Shown: piece by piece, positions 8,793 through 18,401 of the stretch
Numbering within the stretch: the stretch's first letter is position 1
Layout of the letters: each line of letters starts with the position of its first letter
Assembly: GCA_002385885.1 (NCBI GenBank)
Contig: DGEI01000039.1
Coordinates: 1 to 63,317, forward strand
Reading direction: 5' to 3'
Source of the DNA: Firmicutes bacterium UBA3930
GTDB taxonomy: Bacteria; Bacillota; Clostridia; Caldicoprobacterales; Caldicoprobacteraceae
DNA: 63,317 nucleotides
Notes under the pieces: model-generated
Seen by the model: only the letters and a program-made list of their open reading frames with translations
What the model was told of the DNA's origin: nothing
The model's database searches: none
Program-made: the position numbers and the translations under genes

Positions 8793-8828
8793 AAAAGCTC
8801 CCTGCTTTTATACTGAACAGGGAGCTTT
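8793..8828. terminator. Bidirectional terminator between murG and the LysM/G5 gene
   Basis: AAAAGCTCCCTG (8793-8804) pairs with CAGGGAGCTTT (8818-8828) around a 13-base loop, with A and T runs on both sides. It can end both convergent genes. Confidence 0.85.
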
Positions 8829-8838
8829 CTTATCTTAT

Positions 8839-10290
8839 TTATAAACCGGCCGCCCGCCTGACCATTGCCTGATGGTCAGCATCCAACTTGTTTCCCCCAT
8901 GGGTGCGGCTGCCGTAAAAGTGTATGCAAAAATGTCCGGGGAAATTATTGCCGCTGATGCTGGATCCTCCATGAGGCATACCGTTCATGGACGCTGCCAT
9001 TTTCTTTCCGTTAACCTGAACTATTATAGCCTTGCGGGTCCAGCTGAATTTCCCTCCGTACATCTGTTTTATAACAGCTGTATCTGCTGCTGTCAAAGGC
9101 TCGCAATCAGCATGTTTGGTACCTCCCCGGCGTTTCACATAGAAAGTAAGGCCTGTCCCCACATGAGTTACCTTGGCGATTGAGCCCCTTGTAAAAATCT
9201 TTTCTGCGCCTCCGAACCATGGTGTCATCTCCACCCCGTTATTCGAAATCGGGGTTGTATCAGAAGGCCTGGCAGTATTACGATTAGAAGTATTTGTATT
9301 TACAGGCCGGTTCTTTGTGCCTACCAGCTCTATTTGTTTTACGGGCTCTTTTAATATTTTTTCGTCTACCTTCTCCCTGGAAACCTCCGTTCCGTTTTCA
9401 CGTACAACAAAAACCTGTATTTCCTTCTCGCCATTCTGCCCCTTTTGTTTTATTTTCTTTTCTCCTTTGTACATGTCTTTGCTTTCTTCCGTAACCGTTT
9501 CATACGGTACGGTTTCTGTGTAAACCTTCTTTTCACGGGTTACGGTGGTTATCAGAGTTTTGACGGATTGAAGCTTGATCTTCTGTCCGGGCTTAATTGT
9601 ATCCGAGTTTATATCAGGATTGGCTGCAAGTATCTCCTCCACCCGCATGTCATTTTGCCTTGCAATGTTCCATAGAGTATCTCCTTCTTTAACCTCATAT
9701 TCCTCAATATCCTCAGCGCCTGTTGTAATAATTCTTTTCGCTTTTTCGACATCAACTATACTATAGTGCAAAACGGCTTTTTGCTGGATGTTGACCGTCT
9801 CTTTGAATTCTGCCTTGTCCAGTTCGGTATTTTCCATATCCTCAACTTCCTGTATGTACGGAAGCTTTATGCTGTCCAGGACCTGCACGGCTTCCTGCTG
9901 TGTCTTTAAATAGCAAACATCGCTTCCATCTACAACTATTGCATATGCATCTGTATAAATGACTACAGCTTTTTCCAAGGCCTTCTTTAATGATTTCTCA
10001 TCTGTTGGCAGACTGAAATCCGTTTGAATCTCCTTAAAATAAATATCTGCTTCTATATTTATATTCTGATCACCGTACCGATCCCATATGTCATCCATAA
10101 CCTCATCATATAGTTTTAGTCCCTTGGCCGCAGATTTTACGGTTCCCACCTCTATATCATTTACATACATGGTATATAAACTTATTTTACCGAAATCGAT
10201 CCCGCCATTACGAATATAGTTAAAGCCTGTCATAATCATAAAGCAAAATACCAGTACCATCACTTTACAAATAACTTTCGATGTCCTCAT
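8839..10290 (-). CDS. Secreted LysM and G5 domain protein with conserved C-terminal domain of unknown function
   Basis: 483 aa from the ATG at 10290, which lies 5 nt after GGAGG; an in-frame GTG at 10302 overlaps that site and is less likely. An N-terminal hydrophobic segment (about residues 7-24) acts as signal or anchor. A long alpha/beta region follows, then one LysM domain (about 197-240; EYEVKEGDTLWNIA) that binds peptidoglycan, a G5 domain (about 248-325; ITTVTREKKVYTETVPYE), a low-complexity T/N/R linker (about 330-350), and a C-terminal domain (about 352-483) with conserved H, C and D residues (GHFCIHFYGSRTHGG, then DADHQ). That last domain is not one I can name; the histidines suggest a metal or catalytic site. 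It probably acts in wall remodelling. Confidence 0.75.
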   Translation of the reverse strand: MRTSKVICKVMVLVFCFMIMTGFNYIRNGGIDFGKISLYTMYVNDIEVGTVKSAAKGLKLYDEVMDDIWDRYGDQNINIEADIYFKEIQTDFSLPTDEKSLKKALEKAVVIYTDAYAIVVDGSDVCYLKTQQEAVQVLDSIKLPYIQEVEDMENTELDKAEFKETVNIQQKAVLHYSIVDVEKAKRIITTGAEDIEEYEVKEGDTLWNIARQNDMRVEEILAANPDINSDTIKPGQKIKLQSVKTLITTVTREKKVYTETVPYETVTEESKDMYKGEKKIKQKGQNGEKEIQVFVVRENGTEVSREKVDEKILKEPVKQIELVGTKNRPVNTNTSNRNTARPSDTTPISNNGVEMTPWFGGAEKIFTRGSIAKVTHVGTGLTFYVKRRGGTKHADCEPLTAADTAVIKQMYGGKFSWTRKAIIVQVNGKKMAASMNGMPHGGSSISGNNFPGHFCIHFYGSRTHGGNKLDADHQAMVRRAAGL

Positions 10291-10475
10291 GAAAACCTCC
10301 ACACTTATCCTTTTCCATTAAATAGTTATTAAATATGTTTTACAAATTTGTTACGAAATATACTTCTACATAGATGCCAAAATTCCTTCTTTATATTTGT
10401 TTATTTTCAAAATTAATTTCGTTTTATTAAAAACCTTGCATCAGGACAAACTATTCCATGAAAGGAGGAAAAGAA

Positions 10476-10688
10476 ATGGAGCTTACCAATAAGGAAAGAA
10501 TACTGCTTGAAGATCAGCTTCAGGCCGAATACATCTGCATAAACAAATACAAGGCTTATGCAGCTCAATCGGTAGATCCGGAAATCAAGTACCTTTTCGA
10601 TCTTGTGGCAAAACAGGAAGAACAGCATGCAAATACCATCAAATTGCTGCTTCAGCAGGGTGGTTTTAAACCCCCAAAACAACAGTAG
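10476..10688 (+). CDS. Small CotF-like spore coat protein
   Basis: 70 aa from ATG 10476. An ATG 18 bases earlier is in frame, but the ribosome site GGAGG lies between the two, so the second is the start. The sequence is one helical hairpin of ferritin-like type (LLEDQLQAEYICINKYKAYA, then KQEEQHANTIKLLLQQ), like the small coat proteins found in pairs in spore-forming Clostridia. The next gene, 21 nt downstream, is a related longer member. No metal-binding set like that of true ferritins is complete. It indicates that the organism sporulates. Confidence 0.65.
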   Translation: MELTNKERILLEDQLQAEYICINKYKAYAAQSVDPEIKYLFDLVAKQEEQHANTIKLLLQQGGFKPPKQQ

Positions 10689-10709
10689 ATTAGAAAAGGA
10701 GGATAGTTT

Positions 10710-11024
10710 ATGCCCCAAAATCAATTAACCGAAAAAGAAATGCTTCATGACTCTATTATGACTGAAAAATATATTTCGGAAGCTTACAATAACACCGTCA
10801 TGGAATGTACTAATCAAAACATTGTTCAGGCGCTTCAACATATACAACAGGAAGAACAAAATCACGCAAAACTCTTTTTTGAAGCCATGCACCATAGAGG
10901 ATGGTACAATGTTGAAGCCTCGCATCCCAACCAGGCAGCAAAACAAATGGTTGATCAACAAATTTCCGGTCAAATGACAGTCCGGCTGGAAGATTTGGAA
11001 AGAAGCATGAAAAATCAAGAATAA
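10710..11024 (+). CDS. CotF family spore coat protein
   Basis: 104 aa with the Coat F pattern: an N-terminal TEKEMLHDSIMTEKYISEAY helix, then ALQHIQQEEQNHAKLFFEAM and a G-W-Y-x-x segment, which is the usual end of these coat proteins. Start ATG at 10710 follows AAAGGAGG by 7 nt. It forms an operon with the smaller coat gene just upstream and ends at a strong terminator. Expression is expected in the mother cell during sporulation, but I did not identify a sigma-E or sigma-K promoter in the 170 bases upstream. Confidence 0.8.
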   Translation: MPQNQLTEKEMLHDSIMTEKYISEAYNNTVMECTNQNIVQALQHIQQEEQNHAKLFFEAMHHRGWYNVEASHPNQAAKQMVDQQISGQMTVRLEDLERSMKNQE

Positions 11025-11041
11025 CACTATATATGCATGAT

Positions 11042-11069
11042 AAAAGGGGCCGTTCTCACTGCCCCTTTT
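11042..11069. terminator. Bidirectional terminator between coat operon and ilvE
   Basis: AAAAGGGGC (11042-11050) pairs with GCCCCTTTT (11061-11069); A and T runs serve both directions. Confidence 0.85.
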
Positions 11070-11080
11070 AATTATATTAT

Positions 11081-12151
11081 TCAGCAAATCCTCTTTACCC
11101 AACCCAGGGTATCTTCTTCTTTTCCATATTGGATGCCGGTAAGCTTATCATACATCATCTTTGAAAACTCTCCTGTCTTTCCGTTGTTTATTTCAATCAC
11201 CCTGTCGTTCCAGTTAAGTTCTCCAACAGGAGATATTACAGCAGCTGTACCGGTCCCGAATACCTCCTTCAGCTTACCCTGCTCATGCGCTTCAAATACT
11301 TCCTGTATTGAAATCAGCCTCTCTTCAACCTTATAACCCATTAATTCTGCGAGAGCAATAACTGAGTCCCTGGTAATTCCACTTAATATGCTTCCTCCTT
11401 CCAGGGATGGTGTTACCAACGCATCACCAATCCTGAAAAAAATATTCATGGTGCCTACCTCTTCGACATAGCTGTGGCTGCAGGCATCCAGCCACAGTAC
11501 CTGGGTATAGCCTTTTTTCTTGGCTTCCTCAGCTGCATACAGGCTGGCCGCATAATTTGCTGAAGCTTTTGTATTGCCCAGGCCTCCCCTGGCAGCACGT
11601 ACATATTTGTCAGTAACATATATTTTAACCGGCTCAAAGCCCTCCGCATAGTATGCTCCAACAGGTGACAGAATAATAAAAAATTTATAAGTATATGACG
11701 GCCTGACTCCCAGGCAGGGATCCGTTGCTATGATAAACGGCCTTATATACAGCGAAGTGCCTTCTTCATCCGGAACCCAGTCTTTTTCAATTTCCAAAAG
11801 CTTTTTTAAAGCTTCCCATACAAGTTCTTCATCTACCTTGGGTATGCATAACCTTTCCGCTGAATAATTTAAACGGGCTATATTGTCCAGGGGGCGAAAA
11901 GCAACAATATCTCCATTGATATTCCTGTAAGCCTTAAGCCCCTCAAATATTGCCTGGCCATAGTGAAATACCATCATGGAGGGTTCTACCTCAAAAGGCC
12001 CGTAGGGTATAATCCTGGGATCATGCCATCCTTTGTCAATACTATAATCCATAACGAACATATGATCCGAGAACACATTGCCAAACCCCAGGGAGTCGTT
12101 ATCCGGTTTTTGTTTAGGTGACTTGGTTTTTATAAATTGTATATTGCTCAT
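11081..12151 (-). CDS. ilvE: Branched-chain amino acid aminotransferase
   Basis: 356 aa from ATG 12151, which follows GGGAGG by 7 nt; an upstream in-frame ATG (12184) has no such site. It is a class IV PLP aminotransferase making leucine, isoleucine and valine from their keto acids with glutamate. The catalytic lysine is expected in GNTKASANYAAS, followed by YTQVLWLDA and EVGTMN, as in the long (BCAT type II) form. Length is normal for that form. It is a single gene 38 kb from the rest of the branched-chain pathway in this window. No leader RNA is obvious in the short gap to gyrA. Confidence 0.93.
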   Translation of the reverse strand: MSNIQFIKTKSPKQKPDNDSLGFGNVFSDHMFVMDYSIDKGWHDPRIIPYGPFEVEPSMMVFHYGQAIFEGLKAYRNINGDIVAFRPLDNIARLNYSAERLCIPKVDEELVWEALKKLLEIEKDWVPDEEGTSLYIRPFIIATDPCLGVRPSYTYKFFIILSPVGAYYAEGFEPVKIYVTDKYVRAARGGLGNTKASANYAASLYAAEEAKKKGYTQVLWLDACSHSYVEEVGTMNIFFRIGDALVTPSLEGGSILSGITRDSVIALAELMGYKVEERLISIQEVFEAHEQGKLKEVFGTGTAAVISPVGELNWNDRVIEINNGKTGEFSKMMYDKLTGIQYGKEEDTLGWVKRIC

Positions 12152-12255
12152 TGGTAGTCCTCCCATCTGTTTATAAATATACATCCAAATTTTTGTTTAT
12201 AAATTATAACATCAAATATTGAACTTTACCATAACTTTTTTTAGAAATTATCGGC

Positions 12256-14703
12256 TTACTTTTCATCTACGTCATTTTCCTGATCCCGCTTTACCCTGGC
12301 AATGGAAGTCACCATTGCTTTATTGTCAAGCTTCATTAACGTTACACCCTGGGTATTTCTGCCCATAGTGGCAATTTCCCTCGTATCTATTCGTATAACC
12401 GTTCCTTCAGAGTTTATTATCATTAAATCATCGTCATCGGTTACCATTTTCAAAGCAACGAGATTACCGGTTTTCTTTATTGTTTTCATAGTTATTATTC
12501 CCTTTCCCCCGCGTGTCTGCAGCCTGTATTCATCAACCGGTGTTTTTTTGCCGTAACCTTTTTCGCTGATACACAATACGCCGGCATCTTCTTTTACCAG
12601 CTCCATGCCTATTATATGGTCTCCGTCCTTAAGATCCATTCCCTTAACCCCCATGGCATTCCTGCCCATAATCCTGACGTCTGACTCATTGAAGCGTATT
12701 GACATACCCAAGCGGGAGGCCATTATAACGTCTTTTTTTCCATCGGTCATCTGTACTTGAATTAATTCATCTCCATCCCTTAAGTTTATGGCTATGAGTC
12801 CGTTTTTGCGTATATTACTGAAATCGTCCAGTGAACTTTTCTTTACATAACCTCTTCTGGTTGCCATAAGCAGATACTTCTTCTGATCAGCATCCTTTAC
12901 TGGTATAACAGCCTGTATCCTTTCTCCCGGCGCAAGCTGAAGAAGATTTATTATAGCCATCCCCCTGGCCTGTCTTCCGGCTTCGGGGATTTCATAAGCC
13001 TTTAGCTCGTATACCTTGCCTAAACTGGTAAAGAACAGCAGTCTGTTATGGGTTGAGGTTATATAGATATCCTCAACAAAATCATTTTCCCTGGTTTGCA
13101 ATGCTATAATGCCCTTTCCACCGCGACGCTGGCTTTTATATGTGCTTAGCGGTGTTCTTTTTACATACCCGAAATGGGTCAGGGTTATAACGACATCATG
13201 CTCCTGTATCAAATCTTCAACATCAATATCGTCAGCTGCTGAAGTAATATGGGTTCTTCTCTCATCGGCATATTCTTCCTTTATTTCCGTCAGTTCTTTT
13301 TTTATCACGTCATAAACCATATGTTCATTTGCCAGAATATCGTTTAAATACTTAATTGTTTCCTGAAGTTCAGCATATTCCTGCTGGATTTTTTCCCGTT
13401 CCAATCCTGTCAGCCGCTGCAGACGCATATCAAGGATAGCCTGAGCCTGTTTTTCTGTAAGGGAAAAGTTCTTAATCAGCCCTTCTCTTGCAATTTGCAC
13501 GGTCCGGGAATTACGTATCAGTGTAATGACTGCATCTATATGATCAAGAGCAATGAGCAGCCCTTCCAGTATATGGGCCCTGGCCTGTGCTCTTTCCAGG
13601 TCATAACGGGTTCTCCGGACTATAACCTCCTTCTGGTGGTTCGTATAATGGATAAGTATCTCCTTAAGATTCATGATTCTAGGCTGCCCGTCCACCAGTG
13701 CAAGTAAAATGACCCCAAAGGTATCCTGCATTTGTGTATGTTTATAAAGAGAATTTAATACCACATTGGGATTTGCGTCTCTCTTCAGTTCTATTACAAT
13801 CCGCATTCCCGTTCTGTCGGTTTCATCCCTGATCTCGGATATTCCTTCAATCCTTTTTTCCCTGACCAGTTCAGCAATTCTCTCGATCAGCCTGGCTTTG
13901 TTTACCTGGTAAGGTATCTCGGTAACCACTATCTGAAATCTGTTGCTTGAAGTTTCTTCTATCTCAGCCTTTGCCCTGACTATTATCCGTCCCCTGCCCG
14001 TACTGTAAGCCTCACGAATACCGTCCTTTCCAAGGATTATCCCTCCTGTTGGAAAATCAGGCCCTTTAACATGTTCTATCAGCTGTTCCATAGAGATATC
14101 GGGATTATCAATAAGGGCAACGATACTGTCTATAACCTCACCCAAATTATGCGGAGGGATGTTTGTAGCCATTCCGACAGCAATACCCGATGAACCGTTT
14201 ACAAGCAAGTTTGGAAACTTTGAAGGCAGAACAGTAGGTTCCTTCAAAGTTTCATCAAAGTTTGGCGAAAAATCCACCGTTTCCTTGTTTATATCAGCCA
14301 TAAGCTCCATGGCAATTCTGGACAGCCTGGCTTCAGTGTACCGTGTAGCAGCAGCCGAGTCACCATCCACCGAACCAAAATTACCGTGGCCGTCCACCAA
14401 AGGATACCTTGTTGAAAAATCCTGTGCCATACGTACCATAGCATCGTATACGGCGGTTTCCCCGTGGGGATGATATTTACCCAGTACGTCCCCGACAATT
14501 CTTGCGGACTTTCTGTATGGCTTATCGGGTGTAACGCCTAGTTCAAACATGGAATACAGTATTCTCCGGTGAACCGGCTTTAAACCGTCCCGGACGTCAG
14601 GGAGCGCACGGCTGACTATTACGCTCATAGCATAATCAATAAAGGATTTCTTAACCTCATCTTCTATATTTACATCTATAATTCTCTGATCTTTATTATC
14701 CAT
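12256..14703 (-). CDS. gyrA: DNA gyrase subunit A
   Basis: 815 aa from the ATG at 14703; an ATG 9 bases upstream overlaps the ribosome site GGAGAGGA, so the second is preferred. GyrA cuts and rejoins DNA with GyrB to introduce negative supercoils. The catalytic tyrosine is in AATRYTEARLSR (Tyr122). The quinolone-determining segment reads GKYHPHGETAVYD, that is Thr at position 83 and Asp at 87. The C-terminal beta-pinwheel has the GyrA box QRRGGKG, which separates it from ParC. Gene order gyrB-gyrA with a 27-base gap is typical of the Firmicutes origin. Confidence 0.97.
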   Translation of the reverse strand: MDNKDQRIIDVNIEDEVKKSFIDYAMSVIVSRALPDVRDGLKPVHRRILYSMFELGVTPDKPYRKSARIVGDVLGKYHPHGETAVYDAMVRMAQDFSTRYPLVDGHGNFGSVDGDSAAATRYTEARLSRIAMELMADINKETVDFSPNFDETLKEPTVLPSKFPNLLVNGSSGIAVGMATNIPPHNLGEVIDSIVALIDNPDISMEQLIEHVKGPDFPTGGIILGKDGIREAYSTGRGRIIVRAKAEIEETSSNRFQIVVTEIPYQVNKARLIERIAELVREKRIEGISEIRDETDRTGMRIVIELKRDANPNVVLNSLYKHTQMQDTFGVILLALVDGQPRIMNLKEILIHYTNHQKEVIVRRTRYDLERAQARAHILEGLLIALDHIDAVITLIRNSRTVQIAREGLIKNFSLTEKQAQAILDMRLQRLTGLEREKIQQEYAELQETIKYLNDILANEHMVYDVIKKELTEIKEEYADERRTHITSAADDIDVEDLIQEHDVVITLTHFGYVKRTPLSTYKSQRRGGKGIIALQTRENDFVEDIYITSTHNRLLFFTSLGKVYELKAYEIPEAGRQARGMAIINLLQLAPGERIQAVIPVKDADQKKYLLMATRRGYVKKSSLDDFSNIRKNGLIAINLRDGDELIQVQMTDGKKDVIMASRLGMSIRFNESDVRIMGRNAMGVKGMDLKDGDHIIGMELVKEDAGVLCISEKGYGKKTPVDEYRLQTRGGKGIITMKTIKKTGNLVALKMVTDDDDLMIINSEGTVIRIDTREIATMGRNTQGVTLMKLDNKAMVTSIARVKRDQENDVDEK

Positions 14704-14730
14704 AGAAAGCATTCCTCTCCATTAGCAATA

Positions 14731-16662
14731 CTATATATCTAAATTCTTTACAAGTTTTGCATTGTTTTTAATAAACTCACGGCGAGGTTCCACCTTATCA
14801 CCCATCAATATGGTAAATATTTCATCGGCAGCTATGGCATCTTCCATCGTCACTTTTAAAATGGTCCTGGTCTCAGGATTCATGGTAGTATCCCATAACT
14901 GTTCAGGATTCATTTCTCCCAATCCCTTATATCTCTGAACCTCAATACCGTCACGCCCGATTCTTTCAAGGAGCTCGTCCAGTTCCGCATCACTGTATAC
15001 GTAATACTCTCCCCTGCCCTTAGCTATCCTGTATAAGGGAGGCTGAGCTATATAAATATGGCCTTGCTCTATAAGAGGCCTCATATATCTGTAAAAAAAG
15101 GTAAGCAAAAGAGTGCGTATATGGCTGCCGTCTACATCAGCATCGGTCATGCATATTATTCTATGATACCTGAGCTTGCTTATGTCAAACTCGCTGTCTA
15201 TCCCTGTCCCGAAAGCCGTGATCATGGCTTTTATTTCTTCATTTGACAGTATTTTCTCCAGTCTTGCTTTTTCAACATTTAATATTTTGCCTCTAAGTGG
15301 CAGTATTGCCTGAAAATGTCTGTCTCTTCCCTGTTTGGCCGATCCTCCGGCTGAATCCCCTTCCACTATAAATATTTCGCTCAATGACGGATCCTTTTCC
15401 GTACAATCAGCAAGTTTGCCTGGTAACGTAGTACTCTCCAGGGCACTTTTTCTTCTCACCAGCTCCCGTGCTTTACGGGCAGCTTCCCTTGCCCTGGCTG
15501 CACTGATTGCTTTTTCAATAATTGCTTTGGCTACCGGCGGATTTTCCTCCAAAAACACCATAAGTTTTTCGCCAACTATACTTTCAACTATACCACGAAC
15601 CTCTGTATTTCCCAGCTTAGTTTTAGTCTGTCCCTCAAATTGAGGTTCTGTAAGCTTAACGCTTATTATGGCTACAATGCCTTCACGTACATCCTCGCCT
15701 GAAAGATTCTCTTCATTCTGTTTCAACATATTGTATTTCTTGGCATATTCATTGAGTACCCGGGTTAAAGCAGATTTAAATCCTATGAGATGGGTACCCC
15801 CCTCCTGGGTTGATATGTTATTAGCAAACGTATAAATGTTTTCAATATACGTATCATTATACTGAAGCGCAACTTCTATTGATGTTGTGTCTCTCTCACC
15901 CGCAATATATATTGGCTCGGAATGAATGGGAGTTTTATTCTTATTCAGATATTTTACAAAAGACGCTATTCCCCCATCATAATGATATTCCTTGGTTATG
16001 TTCTCTCTTTCATCCTCCAGAATTATTCGTAAACCTCTGTTCAGGAAAGCCAGTTCGCGTAAACGGTTGCTAAGAACTTCACTATTGCAGTTCAGATCTT
16101 CAAATATGACCGGATCCGGTTTAAAGGTAATGCTGGTACCCGTCTCACCATTATTGTTTTCGCCGACAATTTCCAGTTCAGAGACGGTTTTACCCCTCTC
16201 ATAACGCTGCCTGTATATATAACCATCCCGTTTTACATGCACTATCAGCCATTCTGACAAAGCGTTTACAACAGAAACACCTACTCCATGAAGCCCTCCG
16301 GATACTTTATAACCCCTTCCGTCAAACTTACCTCCGGCATGAAGAACGGTAAGCGCTACTTCCACAGCAGGTTTACCCATTTTGGGATGGATACCGACAG
16401 GTATACCTCTTCCATTATCTGAAACAGTAATTGATAAATCTTTATGAAGTATAACATGAATGCGGTCGCAAAAACCCGCCATAGACTCGTCAATGCTGTT
16501 ATCGACAACTTCATATATAAGCTGGTGGAGTCCTTTAATTCCGGTACTGCCGATGTACATACCGGGCCTTTTTCTGACAGCCTCCAAACCCTCCAGCACT
16601 TGAATCTGAGTTTCATCATAATTTGAAATACCATTTTTTTGTCCATTCTTAAGCTGCTCCAT
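14731..16662 (-). CDS. gyrB: DNA gyrase subunit B
   Basis: 643 aa from ATG 16662 (9 nt after GGAGGG; a TTG at 16668 is the alternative). It is the ATPase subunit of gyrase. The GHKL ATP site is visible (EVVDNSIDE and DNGRGIPVG in the N-terminal 90 residues, GGLHGVGVSVVNALS near 120), then the TOPRIM domain with EGDSAGGSAKQGRDR, PLRGKILNVEKA and TDADVDGSHI. The QRYKGLGEMNPEQLW motif closes it. Length near 640 fits GyrB of Firmicutes. It starts 2 nt after the remB stop codon, so it is translationally linked. Confidence 0.97.
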   Translation of the reverse strand: MEQLKNGQKNGISNYDETQIQVLEGLEAVRKRPGMYIGSTGIKGLHQLIYEVVDNSIDESMAGFCDRIHVILHKDLSITVSDNGRGIPVGIHPKMGKPAVEVALTVLHAGGKFDGRGYKVSGGLHGVGVSVVNALSEWLIVHVKRDGYIYRQRYERGKTVSELEIVGENNNGETGTSITFKPDPVIFEDLNCNSEVLSNRLRELAFLNRGLRIILEDERENITKEYHYDGGIASFVKYLNKNKTPIHSEPIYIAGERDTTSIEVALQYNDTYIENIYTFANNISTQEGGTHLIGFKSALTRVLNEYAKKYNMLKQNEENLSGEDVREGIVAIISVKLTEPQFEGQTKTKLGNTEVRGIVESIVGEKLMVFLEENPPVAKAIIEKAISAARAREAARKARELVRRKSALESTTLPGKLADCTEKDPSLSEIFIVEGDSAGGSAKQGRDRHFQAILPLRGKILNVEKARLEKILSNEEIKAMITAFGTGIDSEFDISKLRYHRIICMTDADVDGSHIRTLLLTFFYRYMRPLIEQGHIYIAQPPLYRIAKGRGEYYVYSDAELDELLERIGRDGIEVQRYKGLGEMNPEQLWDTTMNPETRTILKVTMEDAIAADEIFTILMGDKVEPRREFIKNNAKLVKNLDI

Positions 16663-16664
16663 TA

Positions 16665-16955
16665 TCAAATTCCCTCCGTGTCTTTTAAATCCAAAGCTAT
16701 TTCTTCAATAAATGCACTTCTCTTCAAAAGGGTCGTAGAAGAAATCGGAGATAAATAAATAACACTCATTTTATTTATCTCGGCCACTATAACAGTTTTT
16801 GGCTCATCATCCGAAACTCTTTTTATAAACCCCTCTTCTTCGGCTGTAGTCAGAAATTCTTTGTTTATGCGGGATAAATAAGCAGTTTTTACATCCAATA
16901 TAGCAATTATATTTTTCATAGAAACTACAGTGTCTCCTCCTAAGTGTAATACCAT
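16665..16955 (-). CDS. remB: Extracellular matrix regulator RemB (YaaB, DUF370)
   Basis: 96 aa, member of the DUF370/RemA-RemB family of small DNA-associated regulators. It starts MVLHLGGDTVVSMKNIIAIL and includes TVIVAEINKMSVIYLSPISS, both typical. In Bacillus subtilis yaaB/remB holds this same place between recF and gyrB and influences biofilm gene expression; that role is known from the family, not shown here. ATG at 16955 follows GGAGG. The gap to recF is 89 bases without features. Confidence 0.85.
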   Translation of the reverse strand: MVLHLGGDTVVSMKNIIAILDVKTAYLSRINKEFLTTAEEEGFIKRVSDDEPKTVIVAEINKMSVIYLSPISSTTLLKRSAFIEEIALDLKDTEGI

Positions 16956-17044
16956 TTGATTATTCCTCCATTAAAAAAACATAAATAGCCATTAAGACTA
17001 TTATAACCCTTTTAATTCTAACATAAAAGAACTATTATAGAATA

Positions 17045-18175
17045 TCAGACTATATTTACATAATTCGTCTTTTTCTTGATTTTTCCTTCATTTATCACAA
17101 AAATTTCAAATTTTTTGAGCTCTTCAGGTGGTATACTCCTGAAGTCAGTAGCTGTAACAAAAGTTTGAACTTCACCTATCTCCTGGAATAATTTAGACTG
17201 CCTCTCTTCATCCAGTTCGGACATTACATCGTCCAATAATAGAACGGGGTATTCCCCCGTCTCCCCATACATGAGTTCTATATCAGACAACTTCAATGAC
17301 AGGGCTACAGTTCTCTGCTGACCCTGGGAACCAAATATTTTCACATCCATGCCGTTTAATTCGAAGCTTATGTCATCCCGGTGACAACCTACTCCCGTAT
17401 TTCCCCTCTGTATATCCTCCGGATGTATCTTTTCCAAAGCAGACAAAAACTCCTGCTGGATGGATTCAATATCGTAATTCTGTACTTTAACAGACGGTTT
17501 GTAACTAATACCCAGTTCCTCCGTGTCTGAAGAAATCTTTTTATGGATTTCTTTTGCAACAGCAGAAAGCTTTTTTATAAACACATAACGCTCTTTTATA
17601 ATAAACGCTCCGGCTTCAGCCAATTGCTCATCGAATACTCCCAGCATTTTTTTTAAACTGCCGTTTTTATTTATTTGTTTGAGAAGATTATTGCGATGAA
17701 TGAGTATTCTGTTGTACTGCTGAAGATAATAAAAATACTGCGGCTTTATCTGGGATATCTCCATATCCATATAACGCCGTCTCTCGGAAGGCGCTTCCTT
17801 AACAATTTTCATATCTTCAGGTGAAAACATGACACCGTTCAGATGCCCCATCAGCTGGCCTATCCTCTGTATCGCCATTCCGTTAATCTGTATCTTTTTC
17901 TTATCTTTTCGGCTTATATTTATATCTATACTGAACTGTGCCGTCTTCCGTTCCACTTCAATCCTTAGGCTGCAGCTTTCCTGACCCAATCTTATAAGCT
18001 CGGAATCTTTTGTTGTCCTATGGGATCTGCCTGTACAGGCAAGAAAAATCGACTCAAGTATATTTGTTTTTCCCTGAGCATTTTTGCCGGTGAGCAGCAC
18101 CTTTTTGCAGTCAAATCCTACAGTTACCTGCTTATAATTTCTGAAATTATTAAGGGTGAGTTCCCTCAGATGCAA
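17045..18175 (-). CDS. recF: DNA replication and repair protein RecF
   Basis: 376 aa from TTG 18175. The open frame runs to a GTG at 18184, but that codon abuts AAGGAAG, while the TTG lies 8 nt after it and gives the family N-terminus MHLRELTLNNFRNY. RecF is an SMC-like ATPase that loads RecA at gaps. Walker A is GKNAQGKT near residue 31, the signature SQGQQRT lies near 290, and Walker B is PVLLLDDVMSELDEERQ. It overlaps yaaA by 26 nt, so the two are coupled. Length is normal. Confidence 0.95.
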   Translation of the reverse strand: MHLRELTLNNFRNYKQVTVGFDCKKVLLTGKNAQGKTNILESIFLACTGRSHRTTKDSELIRLGQESCSLRIEVERKTAQFSIDINISRKDKKKIQINGMAIQRIGQLMGHLNGVMFSPEDMKIVKEAPSERRRYMDMEISQIKPQYFYYLQQYNRILIHRNNLLKQINKNGSLKKMLGVFDEQLAEAGAFIIKERYVFIKKLSAVAKEIHKKISSDTEELGISYKPSVKVQNYDIESIQQEFLSALEKIHPEDIQRGNTGVGCHRDDISFELNGMDVKIFGSQGQQRTVALSLKLSDIELMYGETGEYPVLLLDDVMSELDEERQSKLFQEIGEVQTFVTATDFRSIPPEELKKFEIFVINEGKIKKKTNYVNIV

Positions 18176-18401
18176 GCCCAGCACTTCCTTCCTTTACTAC
18201 AAGGTATAAACCTGACCCTTTCACTTCAACGGAATTTCCAGGGTACAGCTTTCTTCCTCTCTTTAGCTCAACCACCCCGTCCACTTTCACCATTCCTTCA
18301 TGGATCATTCTGTTTGCCTCGGCGCCTGAATAGGCTATATTTGCCCATTTCAAAAACTGATTTAGCTTTATGTAATCGGAATGTATCACAATTGATTTCA
18401 T
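18150..18401 (-). CDS. yaaA: S4-domain RNA-binding protein YaaA (RlbA-like)
   Basis: 83 aa from ATG 18401 (a TTG at 18410 is the only other option; a stop codon precedes it). It is an S4-type RNA-binding protein: LNQFLKWANIAYSGAEANRM, then VKVDGVVELKRGRKLYPG. Members between dnaN and recF are thought to act in ribosome assembly; that is family knowledge. No ribosome site sits at normal distance. AAGGAGG is found 56 nt upstream (18458-18464), separated by a hairpin (CCATCT 18423-18428 with AGATGG 18435-18440), and TATAAT lies immediately before the start. Structured or leaderless initiation is possible. Confidence 0.85.
   Translation of the reverse strand: MKSIVIHSDYIKLNQFLKWANIAYSGAEANRMIHEGMVKVDGVVELKRGRKLYPGNSVEVKGSGLYLVVKEGSAGLASEGTHP

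Noticed and set aside
14440..14480. Quinolone-resistance mutation in gyrA (Thr at position 83)
   Set aside because: Threonine occurs there in wild-type gyrases of Clostridia, and Asp87 is unchanged; no claim of resistance is justified.
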